This document shows positions 1-7,866 of a stretch of DNA of 31,451 bases, piece by piece. A model generated the notes under the pieces. It had not been told where the DNA came from, made no database searches, and was given only the letters and a program-made list of their open reading frames with translations. The translations under genes and the position numbers were made by a program. Origin of the DNA: Candidatus Cloacimonadota bacterium (GTDB lineage: Bacteria > Cloacimonadota > Cloacimonadia > Cloacimonadales > Cloacimonadaceae); the NCBI GenBank assembly GCA_023421135.1, contig JAEZUG010000099.1, forward strand, positions 1-31,451, in the 5' to 3' direction. Each line of letters starts with the position of its first letter. Position 1 is the stretch's first letter.

Positions 1-1155
1 GGCTTACAGGACCCGGGCTGTGAAGTCTTTGGCGGCAAGGATTCCTGCGGCGGCTGCGATTGGCTCATGGCACCCTACAAATTGCAATTGGAGTGGAAGG
101 ACGCCTTGCTGCACTCCGTCTTTGATAGCTTCATCGATCCCACGTTGATCCGCTCCATAAAGGCATCACCGCAAGAGAGGTTCTACCGTAATAAAGCTTT
201 CTTCCCGGTCAGTTCTGCCAAAGGCCGCCTGTATTATGGCATGTATCAGAGCTGGACGCACAACGTTATCCCGCACAAGCAGTGCCAGATCCAGATGCCG
301 GTTTTTGATCGGATTGCCCAACGGGTGATAGAGCTGGCGCAGAAGGCGGGAACACAGGCTTATCAGGAACAAAAACATGCCGGAAACCTGCGTCAGATTG
401 GGATGCGCAGTTCAGCCGACGGCTCTGAGATAGTAGTGGTTATTGTGACCAAGAGTGCCCGGCTGCCCTTCACCCAGCTTCTGGTGAAGCATCTCTGCCA
501 CGAGTTTCCCCAGATTGTGGGGATTGTGCAAAACATCCAGCGGGAACGCAGCAATGTGATCCTGGGCAAAGATGACCGTCTGCTCTGGGGCAAACCCTTC
601 ATCACGGAGAAGATATTGGGACAGAGCTTCAGGGTTCATTACCGTAGCTTCCTGCAGGTCAATCCCGGCACCTCGGCCTTAATCCTGCAGGATATGAAGA
701 ATCTGGTTGATGCTAAAGACCGGGTACTGGATGCCTACAGCGGGATTGGCACGATAGGACTGTCTCTGGCTGATAAAGCTGCAAAGCTTCTTCTGATTGA
801 GGAAGTGCCCGAAGCCGTTGAAGATGCTACCCGCAATGCTGAGATCAATCAGATACGTAACGCAGAGTGCCAGACGGGTAAGGTGGAGGAGCTTTTGCGC
901 AAGAGCCTCCGCAGCAGCTTTGATACCATCATATTTGATCCTCCCCGGGCTGGGCTGGATGATTCCATCCCGCCTCTGGTGGCCAAAGCAGGAATACACC
1001 GGGTGCTGTATCTTAGCTGCAATCCCATGACTCTGGCGCGGGATTTGAAAGCCTTCTTCTCCAAGGGATACAAGCTGGTGGAGCTCCAGCCCTATGACAT
1101 GTTCCCACAGACCTGGCACATTGAGACTTTGGTTGTGCTGCAGAGGTGTTCTTGA
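1..1155 (+). CDS. 23S rRNA (uracil-5-)-methyltransferase, RlmD/RumA family (5' partial)
   Basis: The reading frame is open from base 1, so the gene starts upstream; 384 residues are visible. It should transfer a methyl group from S-adenosylmethionine to C5 of a uridine in rRNA (or tRNA, as the family includes TrmA). Visible signatures: an Fe-S cysteine set at the left edge (Cys7, then CGGC at 16-19), a later Cys in HKQCQIQ that fits the fourth ligand, the SAM-binding stretch DAYSGIGTIGLSLA, the FDPPRAGLD motif, and the catalytic-cysteine motif LSCNPMTLARDL near the C-terminus. The first two cysteines are separated by eight residues, where the classic RumA pattern has five. The 3' end overlaps the next gene by 10 nt, implying co-transcription. 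Family is certain; the exact target nucleotide cannot be told from sequence alone. Confidence 0.93.
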   Translation, partial: GLQDPGCEVFGGKDSCGGCDWLMAPYKLQLEWKDALLHSVFDSFIDPTLIRSIKASPQERFYRNKAFFPVSSAKGRLYYGMYQSWTHNVIPHKQCQIQMPVFDRIAQRVIELAQKAGTQAYQEQKHAGNLRQIGMRSSADGSEIVVVIVTKSARLPFTQLLVKHLCHEFPQIVGIVQNIQRERSNVILGKDDRLLWGKPFITEKILGQSFRVHYRSFLQVNPGTSALILQDMKNLVDAKDRVLDAYSGIGTIGLSLADKAAKLLLIEEVPEAVEDATRNAEINQIRNAECQTGKVEELLRKSLRSSFDTIIFDPPRAGLDDSIPPLVAKAGIHRVLYLSCNPMTLARDLKAFFSKGYKLVELQPYDMFPQTWHIETLVVLQRCS

Positions 1156-1592
1156 GGATTCGGAGCTTGTGTCTGCTTCTGATGCTGGTAGCATTGGCTG
1201 TTATCTCAGCCTGTGATCTCACCAAGCCGCAAGATAACGAAACTCTGGTTCGTGAGCAACTGGCTGCTTTTGAGCATGCCTTCAACATCAAGGATCCGGC
1301 GGCTATGATGGCTTTGGTGCATCAGGGATACTTTCATAACAATCTGAACTACTGGAACTTCAACCAGATCTGGCAGGATCGGATGGCGCAGTATGCCCTT
1401 CTGGAGATCAGGGAGATCAGCATCGTCTTCTCCGGAGATTACGCCACGGTAAGCATGCGGCTGGATTTTATCGATCCGGAGGGAGGCCAGAGCTATCTGG
1501 AGCCTCAAACCAACGGCGACATCTCCTATTTCTATTTCACAGGCAGCACCTGGAAGATCTGTGGCAAGGACTATTATCCTGGGAGGAAGTAG
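1146..1592 (+). CDS. lipoprotein with NTF2-like (SnoaL/DUF4440-type) domain
   Basis: A 148-residue protein starting at GTG, overlapping the methyltransferase stop by 10 nt. The N-terminus has two Arg, a leucine-rich core and a lipobox ending at Cys23 (VISAC), so it should be a lipoprotein anchored on the periplasmic side of an envelope membrane. The mature part (EQLAAFEHAFNIKDPAAMMALV, then alternating beta strands ending in STWKICGKDYY) looks like the cone-shaped NTF2-like fold seen in SnoaL/DUF4440 proteins; no catalytic residue set is evident. It abuts the GYF_2 membrane protein without a gap. Function unknown; the fold assignment is from pattern only. An in-frame TTG at 1152 is an alternative start. 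Confidence 0.72.
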   Translation: MFLRIRSLCLLLMLVALAVISACDLTKPQDNETLVREQLAAFEHAFNIKDPAAMMALVHQGYFHNNLNYWNFNQIWQDRMAQYALLEIREISIVFSGDYATVSMRLDFIDPEGGQSYLEPQTNGDISYFYFTGSTWKICGKDYYPGRK

Positions 1593-2294
1593 GTGAAAGA
1601 GAGCTGGTTTTATACTCAGGAAGGCATCAGCAAGGGACCGGTTAGTTCCGAGAAGATTGCTGATCTGGTGCTCAAAGGCAAGCTTAGGAAGAGCGATAGT
1701 GTACAGGCTATGTCCACCGGTCTCTGGGTAAAGATCTCAGAGCTGGCAGAGATCCAGGAGATCATCAACCGACCTTTGGCCAAACCGCTGATCAATGAGC
1801 AGGCAGCCTTGAAACTCAAGACCTTTATGGACGAACAGGCCATGAAACAAGAGCTGGAGTATGTGGATCTCAAACCCATCTTCTGGGTCACGAGCTGGAA
1901 GCTGATTCCGCTCTGGGCAGTGCTGAGTTTGGGAGTGTATCAGTTATATTGGTTTCTGCGACAATGGCTTGCCCGTCCGCGAGGCTGGAGCAAAAAGAAC
2001 GACCTGCTCTCCGGACTCAGCATCATGATTCTTTTCTTTCCATATACCATCTTCTTTTCGATCGAGTCCGAGCCGCATTTTCGCAAGACCCGGCTCCTCC
2101 CGTATCGGCCAACCCTTCTGGCCACGATCTGGATTCTGGGAGAGCTTTTGGGGATGAATGCCTTCCAATTCCCGATTGCCAGGTGGATTGCAGCGCTGCT
2201 TAGCCTGCTCTTTTTCATTATGTCTGTCTGGCCTCTGATGGTGATGCAGCGCTATATCAACGAGTGTAATGCGCTTTTGGGAAGAGCGAAATAG
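1593..2294 (+). CDS. GYF_2 (DUF4339) domain membrane protein
   Basis: A 233-residue protein with a GTG start directly after the preceding TAG. Residues about 3-52 (WFYTQEGISKGPVS ... STGLWVKISEL) match the GYF_2/DUF4339 pattern, a small domain thought to bind peptides. After a linker come about four hydrophobic segments (near WKLIPLWAVLSLGVYQLYWF, LSGLSIMILFFPYTIFF, LLATIWILGELLG, and AALLSLLFFIMSVWPLM), resembling membrane regions attached to this domain in other bacteria. It is the last gene of the left-hand operon and ends 3 nt before the convergent thioesterase gene, with no room for a separate terminator. The role is unknown; a membrane scaffold is a guess. Confidence 0.75.
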   Translation: MKESWFYTQEGISKGPVSSEKIADLVLKGKLRKSDSVQAMSTGLWVKISELAEIQEIINRPLAKPLINEQAALKLKTFMDEQAMKQELEYVDLKPIFWVTSWKLIPLWAVLSLGVYQLYWFLRQWLARPRGWSKKNDLLSGLSIMILFFPYTIFFSIESEPHFRKTRLLPYRPTLLATIWILGELLGMNAFQFPIARWIAALLSLLFFIMSVWPLMVMQRYINECNALLGRAK

Positions 2295-2297
2295 GCT

Positions 2298-2693
2298 TTA
2301 GCTGAGCCGCAAAAAGTGCTCCCAGATATCATCCGGAACCCGGGCAGGCTTTCCATTTCGCACATGCACCACATAGATATGAGCTCTGAGACAGAGCTCT
2401 CCGGCAGAGTTGTAAACTTCCTGTAACCACTTGGAGCGGGCTCGGTTAAGCTCCAGAATCTGGCTTTTGACAGTGACGTAATCTTCCAGCATGGCAGCTT
2501 TGATATATTCCAATTCCACCCTGTGGATATAGACGTGCCAGCCCAGATCCTGCATTTTCTGCACCGGCATCTCCACGTCGATGAGGGCTTCACTGCGGCA
2601 TTCTTCCAGAATGTGCAGGTAATTGGCATTGTTGAGGTGACCATAGATGTCACACTCGAACCCATATATTCTACGGCTATAATCTTTTATCAT
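2298..2693 (-). CDS. acyl-CoA thioesterase, 4-hydroxybenzoyl-CoA thioesterase-like (hotdog fold)
   Basis: A 131-residue protein of normal length for single-hotdog thioesterases of the YbgC/FadM type. The N-terminal ECDIYGHLNNANYL is the family motif: the Asp is the usual catalytic acid and H-x-NN-x-x-Y follows it. The strand pattern (VELEYIKAAMLEDYVTVKSQI) is typical. It should hydrolyse an acyl-CoA; the substrate is not predictable. I chose the ATG at 2693 because AAGGA lies about 8 nt upstream of it; an upstream in-frame ATG at 2741 would add 16 residues with no family resemblance. It is divergent from the helical-repeat gene across an intergenic region holding the 11-bp repeat element, and convergent with the GYF_2 gene. 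Confidence 0.88.
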   Translation of the reverse strand: MIKDYSRRIYGFECDIYGHLNNANYLHILEECRSEALIDVEMPVQKMQDLGWHVYIHRVELEYIKAAMLEDYVTVKSQILELNRARSKWLQEVYNSAGELCLRAHIYVVHVRNGKPARVPDDIWEHFLRLS

Positions 2694-2725
2694 GTTTGAT
2701 ATCCTTCTTGAGCTATCATGGCTCC

Positions 2726-2754
2726 AAGATCGGCAAACCATGTTTTACTGTCAA
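2726..2754 (-). promoter_or_regulatory. weak candidate promoter for the thioesterase gene
   Basis: On the minus strand TTGACA (2754-2749) is followed after 17 nt by GATCTT (2731-2726). The -35 is perfect but the -10 is poor. The same TTGACAG heptamer follows the other two copies of the 92-nt element, which is the main reason for listing it. Confidence 0.35.
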
Positions 2755-2762
2755 GACTTGTC

Positions 2763-2878
2763 ACTCCCTAATACGACACCCATGAGACACCCATGTGACA
2801 CCCATGTGACACCCATGTAAACTCATGCGTGTCATATGAGTATTCTATGAGTATTCTATGAGTATTGAGTAAGGGAGT
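2763..2878 (-). repeat. 92-nt inverted 11-mer element, copy 1 (core 2775-2866)
   Basis: Read on the minus strand, the core is four 11-mers (AATACTCATAG, AATACTCATAG, AATACTCATAT, GACACGCATGA), a 4-nt loop GTTT, then ACATGGGTGTC three times and TCATGGGTGTC. Total length is exactly 92 nt, as in copies 2 and 3. An outer pair, ACTCCCT (2763-2769) with AGGGAGT (2872-2878), could lengthen the stem. The left-arm units differ from the consensus GACACCCATGA only by transitions, so many pairs survive as G-U wobbles in a minus-strand RNA but would be C-A mismatches in a plus-strand RNA. The copy is oriented toward the thioesterase gene and lies between two divergent genes. Nature unknown: operator array, RNA hairpin or REP/BIME-like repeat. 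Confidence 0.9.
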
Positions 2879-2953
2879 AAAAACAGTCCAATGAAGGGAA
2901 AACTGTAGAACCGCATAACATTGCAAAGAGGGTTTCAAGTTTGGATTTTTAGC

Positions 2954-2981
2954 TTGACAAGTATCGGGTAGAAGCTATCTG
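2954..2981 (+). promoter_or_regulatory. candidate promoter for the 3022 operon
   Basis: TTGACA (2954-2959), 16-nt spacer, TATCTG (2976-2981), about 40 nt upstream of the ATG at 3022, which has AAGGAG at 3010-3015. The -35 is perfect and the -10 is moderate. Confidence 0.55.
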
Positions 2982-3021
2982 TGCTACTTGAGAATGAATA
3001 GATGAATTTAAGGAGATATAG

Positions 3022-3834
3022 ATGCTGACCATTGACTGGAAAGAGAGGCTGGATAAGGATACTGAGGATTATTTTCGCGATAAGCTGCCCAAGAAGGATT
3101 ATGATTTTGAGATCATCTTCATCGCTTATCCTGAAAGGGTCAATGGTAAAATTCCATCAGATGTGATAATTCACGTGGCAAATTCCCTGCTTAAGTGCAT
3201 GGGTAAGAATCATGAGCAGTATGCTCCCTTTATCAAACACCTCTGGGCTCGTAAAGGCGAATATGGCAGGCTGGCTTTTGCGCATATCATCAGCAAGCTT
3301 TTCCCCAAACGCCCCATGTCTTATTTGCCGCTCCTGGAAGCTGCCCTGGCGGATTCTAATCATGCAGAAATGAACATGATTATGGAGAAGGTGATGCTTC
3401 CTCTCTTGAAGAAGGCGCCCCAGAAGTATCTCCCCCAGATTTATGCCTGGTCAAAATCCGGCACCCCGGAGCTCCGCAAGCAGGCAATGATCACCGCCAT
3501 CAAGCTCATAAAGAAGGTTCCGGAGCAATTGCGGGAAGTGTTTTCCCACTATCAGCACCTCTGGTATTATCCTCTGGAAGATAGCATCGCAGAGCACATT
3601 CTGCTCTTTAAGACGGTTAGCAAGCTGGATCCGGAATACTTCCTGGAGGTTGCCCGGTCTTTCGAAAACAACCGCGATCCTCAGATCGTGGAGCTGGTTT
3701 GCGCATCCATTGGTGATTATGATGCCGAGTTGGAACGGATCGTGGGAGATTGGACCAAGAGCGGCAATGCCCGCGTTAAAAAGGCTGCCACTGCTGCTCA
3801 GAGGCTGCTTAGCCGCAAAAAGGGAAAAGACTAA
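3022..3834 (+). CDS. helical-repeat (HEAT/AlkD-like) protein of unknown function
   Basis: A 270-residue, soluble, almost wholly alpha-helical protein with no signal peptide. The middle consists of paired helices of about 35-40 residues (around YLPLLEAALADSNHAEMN, PQIYAWSKSGTPELRKQAM, DPEYFLEVARSFENNRDPQ, AELERIVGDWTKSGNARVKK), the spacing seen in HEAT or AlkD-like repeats; the C-terminus is basic (RLLSRKKGKD). AlkD-type DNA glycosylases share such a fold, but I cannot identify the catalytic Asp/Trp/Arg set, so activity is not claimed. The start is supported by AAGGAG 7 nt upstream. It is the first gene of a long unit and its stop is 2 nt before the GreA-family gene. Best described as a hypothetical scaffold or nucleic-acid-binding protein. 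Confidence 0.65.
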   Translation: MLTIDWKERLDKDTEDYFRDKLPKKDYDFEIIFIAYPERVNGKIPSDVIIHVANSLLKCMGKNHEQYAPFIKHLWARKGEYGRLAFAHIISKLFPKRPMSYLPLLEAALADSNHAEMNMIMEKVMLPLLKKAPQKYLPQIYAWSKSGTPELRKQAMITAIKLIKKVPEQLREVFSHYQHLWYYPLEDSIAEHILLFKTVSKLDPEYFLEVARSFENNRDPQIVELVCASIGDYDAELERIVGDWTKSGNARVKKAATAAQRLLSRKKGKD

Positions 3835-3836
3835 GG

Positions 3837-4319
3837 ATGGATCTGAGCCTCTTTATCACCGCCATCGGCATGGATAAGATTCAGCGCCGGATTGCTTTTT
3901 TGATGAACGATGAACGCCCCAAAGTGATTACTTCACTGGCTATAGCCAGGGAGTTTGGCGATCTTTCCGAAAATGCGGAATACAAGGCTGCCCGAGAGAG
4001 CCAGAGAGCTATAGATTCTGAGATCGATTACCTGCGCAGAAGAGCTGCACAGCTCAAAGTAATCGATACCTCCGCTATTCCCAAGGATATGATCCGCTTT
4101 GGCGCCTATTGTCTGACCCGGGATGTGGACACCAGTGAAGAAACCTGCTACCACATCGTGGGTGTGGAAGAGCTGAGGTTTTCGGATGAAGAAGCTGTGA
4201 TGCCCATCTCGGTGGTATCTCCTATCGGGCAGGGGCTGCTGGGCAAGAAAGTGGGCGATATCGCCTGTATCATCGCTCCCATGGGCGAACGTAAATTGGA
4301 AGTATTGAATATAAGATAA
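3837..4319 (+). CDS. GreA/GreB-family transcription elongation factor
   Basis: A 160-residue protein, the usual GreA length. The N-terminal coiled coil carries AREFGDLSENAEYKAARESQ, the family hallmark; Asp42 and Glu45 match the two acidic tip residues of E. coli GreA (D41, E44) that position Mg2+ in the RNA polymerase secondary channel for cleavage of backtracked RNA. The C-terminal part (ISVVSPIGQGLLGKKVGDIACIIAPMGERKLEVLNI) is the FKBP-like domain, with SPIGQGLLGKKVGD matching the conserved stretch. It therefore keeps the residues needed for cleavage and is not an obvious Gfh-type inhibitor. The start at 3837 follows the previous stop by 2 nt; an internal ATG at 3870 is possible but has no better ribosome-binding site. 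Confidence 0.9.
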   Translation: MDLSLFITAIGMDKIQRRIAFLMNDERPKVITSLAIAREFGDLSENAEYKAARESQRAIDSEIDYLRRRAAQLKVIDTSAIPKDMIRFGAYCLTRDVDTSEETCYHIVGVEELRFSDEEAVMPISVVSPIGQGLLGKKVGDIACIIAPMGERKLEVLNIR

Positions 4320-4332
4320 ATATGGAGTATTA

Positions 4333-5745
4333 ATGAAGAAGAAAGACGTAAACCAATCCTTGCTCTATGAGCGGAAGAACTTCTGGAAATCTGCCTCTGC
4401 TACGGATCAGAAAGCTGCCTTTGATTTTGCGGAAGACTACAAGGTTTTCCTGGATCAGTCCAAAACCGAACGTGAGACAGTGGTTTTCTCTCTGGAGAAG
4501 CTGCATGCCGCCAAGTTCGCTGCTCTGCCAGCCAAGAAGAATCAGAAAAAAGTCTATAGCGTTTTCCGGGGTAAGACCATGGCAATCGCCATCCTGGGAA
4601 GCGAGCCCATCTGCAATGGTTTCAATATGGTAGCTGCTCACGTGGATGCTCCCCGGGTCGATCTGAAGCAGAACCCTCTCTACGAGGATTCTGGCAGCTC
4701 CACAGCCTGCATGCGTACCCACTATTATGGCGGGATCAAGAAGTATCAATGGGTATCCACTCCCCTTTCTCTGCATGGCGTTGTGATCAAAGCCGATGGC
4801 AGCACGATCAATATCAGCTATGGCGAAAAGGCTGATGAACCCGTCTTCATCATCCCCGATCTTTTGCCTCACCTGGCTCGTAAGGAACAGTATTCCAAGA
4901 ATCTTGCGGATGCTATCGATGCTTCCAAGATGAACCTTGTCTTCAGTGGAATGATGCAGCCAGAGACCGAAGAGAAAGAAGCCATCAAAGCCTATGCTGT
5001 GAAGCTTCTGAACGAGCGTTTCGGCATCACAGAAGCCGATTTTCTCTCTGCCGAGCTGCAATTGGTTCCTGCTTATCAAAGCCGGGATGCTGGTTTCGAT
5101 GCTTCTATGGTGGTGGGCTACGGTCAGGACGATCGTATCTGTGCATATACAGCCATGCAAGCTCTGCTGGATAATGCAGATAAGAAGCCCAAACGTACTA
5201 TGATCGTATATTTTAGTGATAAAGAAGAAGTTGGCAGTCAAGGCGCTACCGGTGCCCACTCTGTCTTCATTCAGGATTTTGTGTCCAAGCTTATGGCTCA
5301 TAACGGTGAAGATAATGGCAGCGCTGCCTTGCGTTCTGCCTTTATGAATGCCCAGATTCTTTCGGGAGACGTTACTGCTGCCATCGATCCCAATTACCCC
5401 GGCGTCCATGAACGTCAGAATGCAGTGGTCTTCAGCCACGGCATAGGCGTCTCCAAATTCACCGGTAGTGGTGGAAAGAGCGGCTGCAACGATGCCAATG
5501 CCGAATTCATCGCCAAGGTGATCCGCATCTTCAATTCTGCCGGAGTCTTCTGGCAAAGCGGAGAACTGGGTAAGGTAGATGAAGGCGGTGGTGGTACCAT
5601 TGCTTATATCCTGGCAAATCTGGGAGCCGAAGTATTGGATTGTGGAACCGGCCTGATGGGGATGCACTCCCTCTATGAGCTCTGTTCCAAAGCGGATCTT
5701 TATTCCACCTATCTGGGGTACAAAGCGTTCCTGATAGCGGATTAG
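4333..5745 (+). CDS. M18-family aminopeptidase
   Basis: A 470-residue cytosolic metallo-aminopeptidase of the M18 (aspartyl aminopeptidase/LAP4) family, which releases N-terminal residues, often acidic ones, and forms large tetrahedral dodecamers. Co-catalytic zinc residues are visible: His103 in AAHVDAPR, a bridging Asp at 266/267 in GQDDR, the Glu-Glu pair 298-299 in SDKEEVGSQG, Asp352 in AAIDPNYP, and His445 in LMGMHSLYE. The family motif YGGIKKYQW is also present. Length is normal. The start has GGAG 7-8 nt upstream; the gene lies 13 nt after the GreA-family gene, in the same unit. It probably serves peptide turnover, which would suit an amino-acid-fermenting anaerobe, but that link is an inference. 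Confidence 0.92.
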   Translation: MKKKDVNQSLLYERKNFWKSASATDQKAAFDFAEDYKVFLDQSKTERETVVFSLEKLHAAKFAALPAKKNQKKVYSVFRGKTMAIAILGSEPICNGFNMVAAHVDAPRVDLKQNPLYEDSGSSTACMRTHYYGGIKKYQWVSTPLSLHGVVIKADGSTINISYGEKADEPVFIIPDLLPHLARKEQYSKNLADAIDASKMNLVFSGMMQPETEEKEAIKAYAVKLLNERFGITEADFLSAELQLVPAYQSRDAGFDASMVVGYGQDDRICAYTAMQALLDNADKKPKRTMIVYFSDKEEVGSQGATGAHSVFIQDFVSKLMAHNGEDNGSAALRSAFMNAQILSGDVTAAIDPNYPGVHERQNAVVFSHGIGVSKFTGSGGKSGCNDANAEFIAKVIRIFNSAGVFWQSGELGKVDEGGGGTIAYILANLGAEVLDCGTGLMGMHSLYELCSKADLYSTYLGYKAFLIAD

Positions 5746-5777
5746 TCTATTTCTTTACTGTCATAAAGGAGAACAAT

Positions 5778-7259
5778 ATGAGAAAACTGCTTGTTGTTAT
5801 CTTTGCGATAAGTCTGGTCGCAGGGTGTGTGAGCAACCGTACTTTCCAGGCCGAACGCGAAAGGATCGGCCGGATCGAGTATCAACAAATGAGAATGACA
5901 AATGACTTTGGCTATCTCAGAAGCGATTATGAAGTCAGCAAGGACAGTTTGGATGTTCTTATGGCCCATTTGGAGAGCGAACTGAGTCTGCTGCGTGAAG
6001 ACCTGAGTTCCCTGAACACAGGAATCATCGATGTCCGAAACGAATTTGCCGACTACTCTGAGCGGAGCGATACAGCCATCACTATTACTCAGGATCAGGT
6101 ATCCAGAATGCAAGCCTCATTCAGTGACTTGAGCTCCAATGTAGCCACTCTGCAGACGGCAAGCGAAGCTCAGATTCAGGAATATAACAGATTCAAGGAA
6201 GCCTATGAATCCAATCAGACCTTCAATGATGATGTTCTGATCAGCTTTGACCAACGTCTGGAAGAACTGAGACAAAACCTTTCCACATCTGAATCCAGGT
6301 TGCAAGCCATAGACAGTCGTTATGCGCAAATAGCCATTGAATCCAACACCCGGATCGACAGCACCCGGCAGAGAGTGGCTCAGCTCGAAAGCGGCATTCA
6401 GACCGAAACCGGACGCCTGGCAGATATCCAGAATGCCCACAATGCCAATCTGGCTCAAACCGAAGGTGTGGTGCTGGATACCGTGCAGCGTATTGAGATC
6501 TTGGAACGCCGTCTGGCCAATGAACACAACACTATAAACGAGATCATTGCTGTGATCGGCGATCTTGAGACTACTATAAACAACCTTCAGCTCTTGGTGC
6601 AAGAAACCACCAATGCCACCATGAGCAGCGTGGAGCTTGGCTTGCAGGAAAACCAAAGCCTCACAGCTTCCATGGTTGAAGAAAGCAACGCTCAGACCAG
6701 AGCTGAACTGGCCGAGATCAATGCCAAACTCGAGCAGATGCGCCAGACTCTGGCCGGCACCCGCACCGAAGTTGATGGCGAAATCTCCACTGTACGCAGC
6801 CAGGTATCCAGCGTTGCCAGCGAACTGACGGTTGTGGCAAACGACCTCGAAGCTATCTCTTCCCGCAGTAATAGAGGCACCGACCGGGTTGTAACCAGTT
6901 ACAACAATGCCAGAGCCTATTACAATCGCGGCAATTTCGAGGAAGCTATCGTCCGTTTGGAAGCTTTCATCACAGCCAATCCCAATCACGCCTACGTTCC
7001 CAATGCCCTCTATTGGATCGGTGAATCCTATTATGCCGGACGCAACATGCCCAAAGCTACCCGTAGCTTCCAGGATGTGATCGACCGGTATCCCAACAAT
7101 GCCAAAGCCTTGGATGCCAAGATCAAACTTGCCATGATTCAGGCTTTTGAAGGTGATAAACAAGCTGCCAGGCAATCTTTGGAGAGCTTCAAAGCACAAC
7201 ATCCCGATTACCAGAACATGGCTTTGATCAACCGTCTTTTGAGAGGCTGGGCCCAATAA
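5778..7259 (+). CDS. CpoB/YbgF-like coiled-coil and TPR lipoprotein
   Basis: A 493-residue envelope protein. A short signal ends in a lipobox at Cys17 (SLVAGC). Residues about 20-365 are polar, rich in Gln, Glu, Ser and Thr, and read as long coiled coils; from about 371 (SYNNARAYYNRGNFEEAIVR) to the end are TPR units with the YbgF-type pattern ANPNHAYVPNALYWIGESYY. CpoB/YbgF in Proteobacteria has a short coiled coil plus TPRs and links the Tol-Pal system to cell-wall synthesis; here the coiled-coil part is several times longer, so it could span the periplasm. An AAGGAG site precedes the ATG. It sits one nt from an unknown exported protein and just upstream of BamD, supporting a role in outer-membrane maintenance. 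Confidence 0.82.
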   Translation: MRKLLVVIFAISLVAGCVSNRTFQAERERIGRIEYQQMRMTNDFGYLRSDYEVSKDSLDVLMAHLESELSLLREDLSSLNTGIIDVRNEFADYSERSDTAITITQDQVSRMQASFSDLSSNVATLQTASEAQIQEYNRFKEAYESNQTFNDDVLISFDQRLEELRQNLSTSESRLQAIDSRYAQIAIESNTRIDSTRQRVAQLESGIQTETGRLADIQNAHNANLAQTEGVVLDTVQRIEILERRLANEHNTINEIIAVIGDLETTINNLQLLVQETTNATMSSVELGLQENQSLTASMVEESNAQTRAELAEINAKLEQMRQTLAGTRTEVDGEISTVRSQVSSVASELTVVANDLEAISSRSNRGTDRVVTSYNNARAYYNRGNFEEAIVRLEAFITANPNHAYVPNALYWIGESYYAGRNMPKATRSFQDVIDRYPNNAKALDAKIKLAMIQAFEGDKQAARQSLESFKAQHPDYQNMALINRLLRGWAQ

Positions 7260-7260
7260 C

Positions 7261-7848
7261 TTGAAACACTACCTGTTGCTCGCAGTTCTTCTGCTCTGTG
7301 TTTCGCTTTCTGGAATGCAACAACGGCAGGAGATTGAAGCCCTGGCGGTTCAACTGGCCGGGCTGATAGACATCGGGCAACCCTTGTTTCTGGAGCTTAG
7401 AACCGGTGAATGGACAAGCAGTCTGGAGACAGCCCTGCGCAGCGAATTGCTGCTGCGAGGAGCTGATCTTCGTGAAAGCACCACTGCCCATTCATCGGTT
7501 TTCTTTTTGGAGGAGCAGGAAGGCATCCAAGCCAGCCTGATAACTCGTTTGCAAAGCTATGGCCTGGAGACTGCCAGCCTGGTTCAGATCAATATGGAGA
7601 TTGGCTGGGAGACCGTGGAGCACAAAGGCTTCTTGTCCTACCGGCGAGAACGCCATCCCGTCTATAACTTTACTGTAAAACAGATATCCCTGCCCGATGC
7701 CAGGCTCACCATGATTCGCAGCCTGGTGTTTCAACGCAGTAGCGACCGATCGGCCGAGTTTCTCAGCAGCCGGCTGAGATGGTTCGAACCGGTTGTGGCC
7801 AGTTTGGGTCTGGCTTCCATGGTGTTTTTACTATGGACTACGGAATAA
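7261..7848 (+). CDS. exported protein of unknown function with C-terminal membrane anchor
   Basis: I do not recognise this 195-residue protein. It begins at TTG one nt after the CpoB-like stop, with only a weak ribosome-binding site, suggesting translational coupling. The N-terminus (KHYLLLAVLLLCVSLSG) looks like a signal peptide without a lipobox cysteine. The middle has alternating amphipathic strands and helices (SSLETALRSELLLRGADLRES; LVQINMEIGWETVEH). The C-terminus has one hydrophobic segment (VVASLGLASMVFLLWTT) ending at the protein end, so the bulk would lie in the periplasm, held by the tail. Lying between a CpoB-like gene and bamD, it may belong to outer-membrane assembly, but this rests on position alone. 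Confidence 0.6.
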   Translation: MKHYLLLAVLLLCVSLSGMQQRQEIEALAVQLAGLIDIGQPLFLELRTGEWTSSLETALRSELLLRGADLRESTTAHSSVFFLEEQEGIQASLITRLQSYGLETASLVQINMEIGWETVEHKGFLSYRRERHPVYNFTVKQISLPDARLTMIRSLVFQRSSDRSAEFLSSRLRWFEPVVASLGLASMVFLLWTTE

Positions 7849-7866
7849 GTCTTTGAAGGAATACGA

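Noticed and set aside
2775..2866. CRISPR-like array made of 11-mers
   Set aside because: Units are only 11 nt, without spacers, and form an inverted pair; there are no cas genes.
4330..5667. 445-codon open frame antisense to the M18 aminopeptidase
   Set aside because: It mirrors a gene with an intact active site; the translation has no family features. It is an effect of codon use.
6117..7256. 379-codon open frame antisense to the CpoB-like gene
   Set aside because: Shadow of a well-supported lipoprotein gene; no recognisable features.
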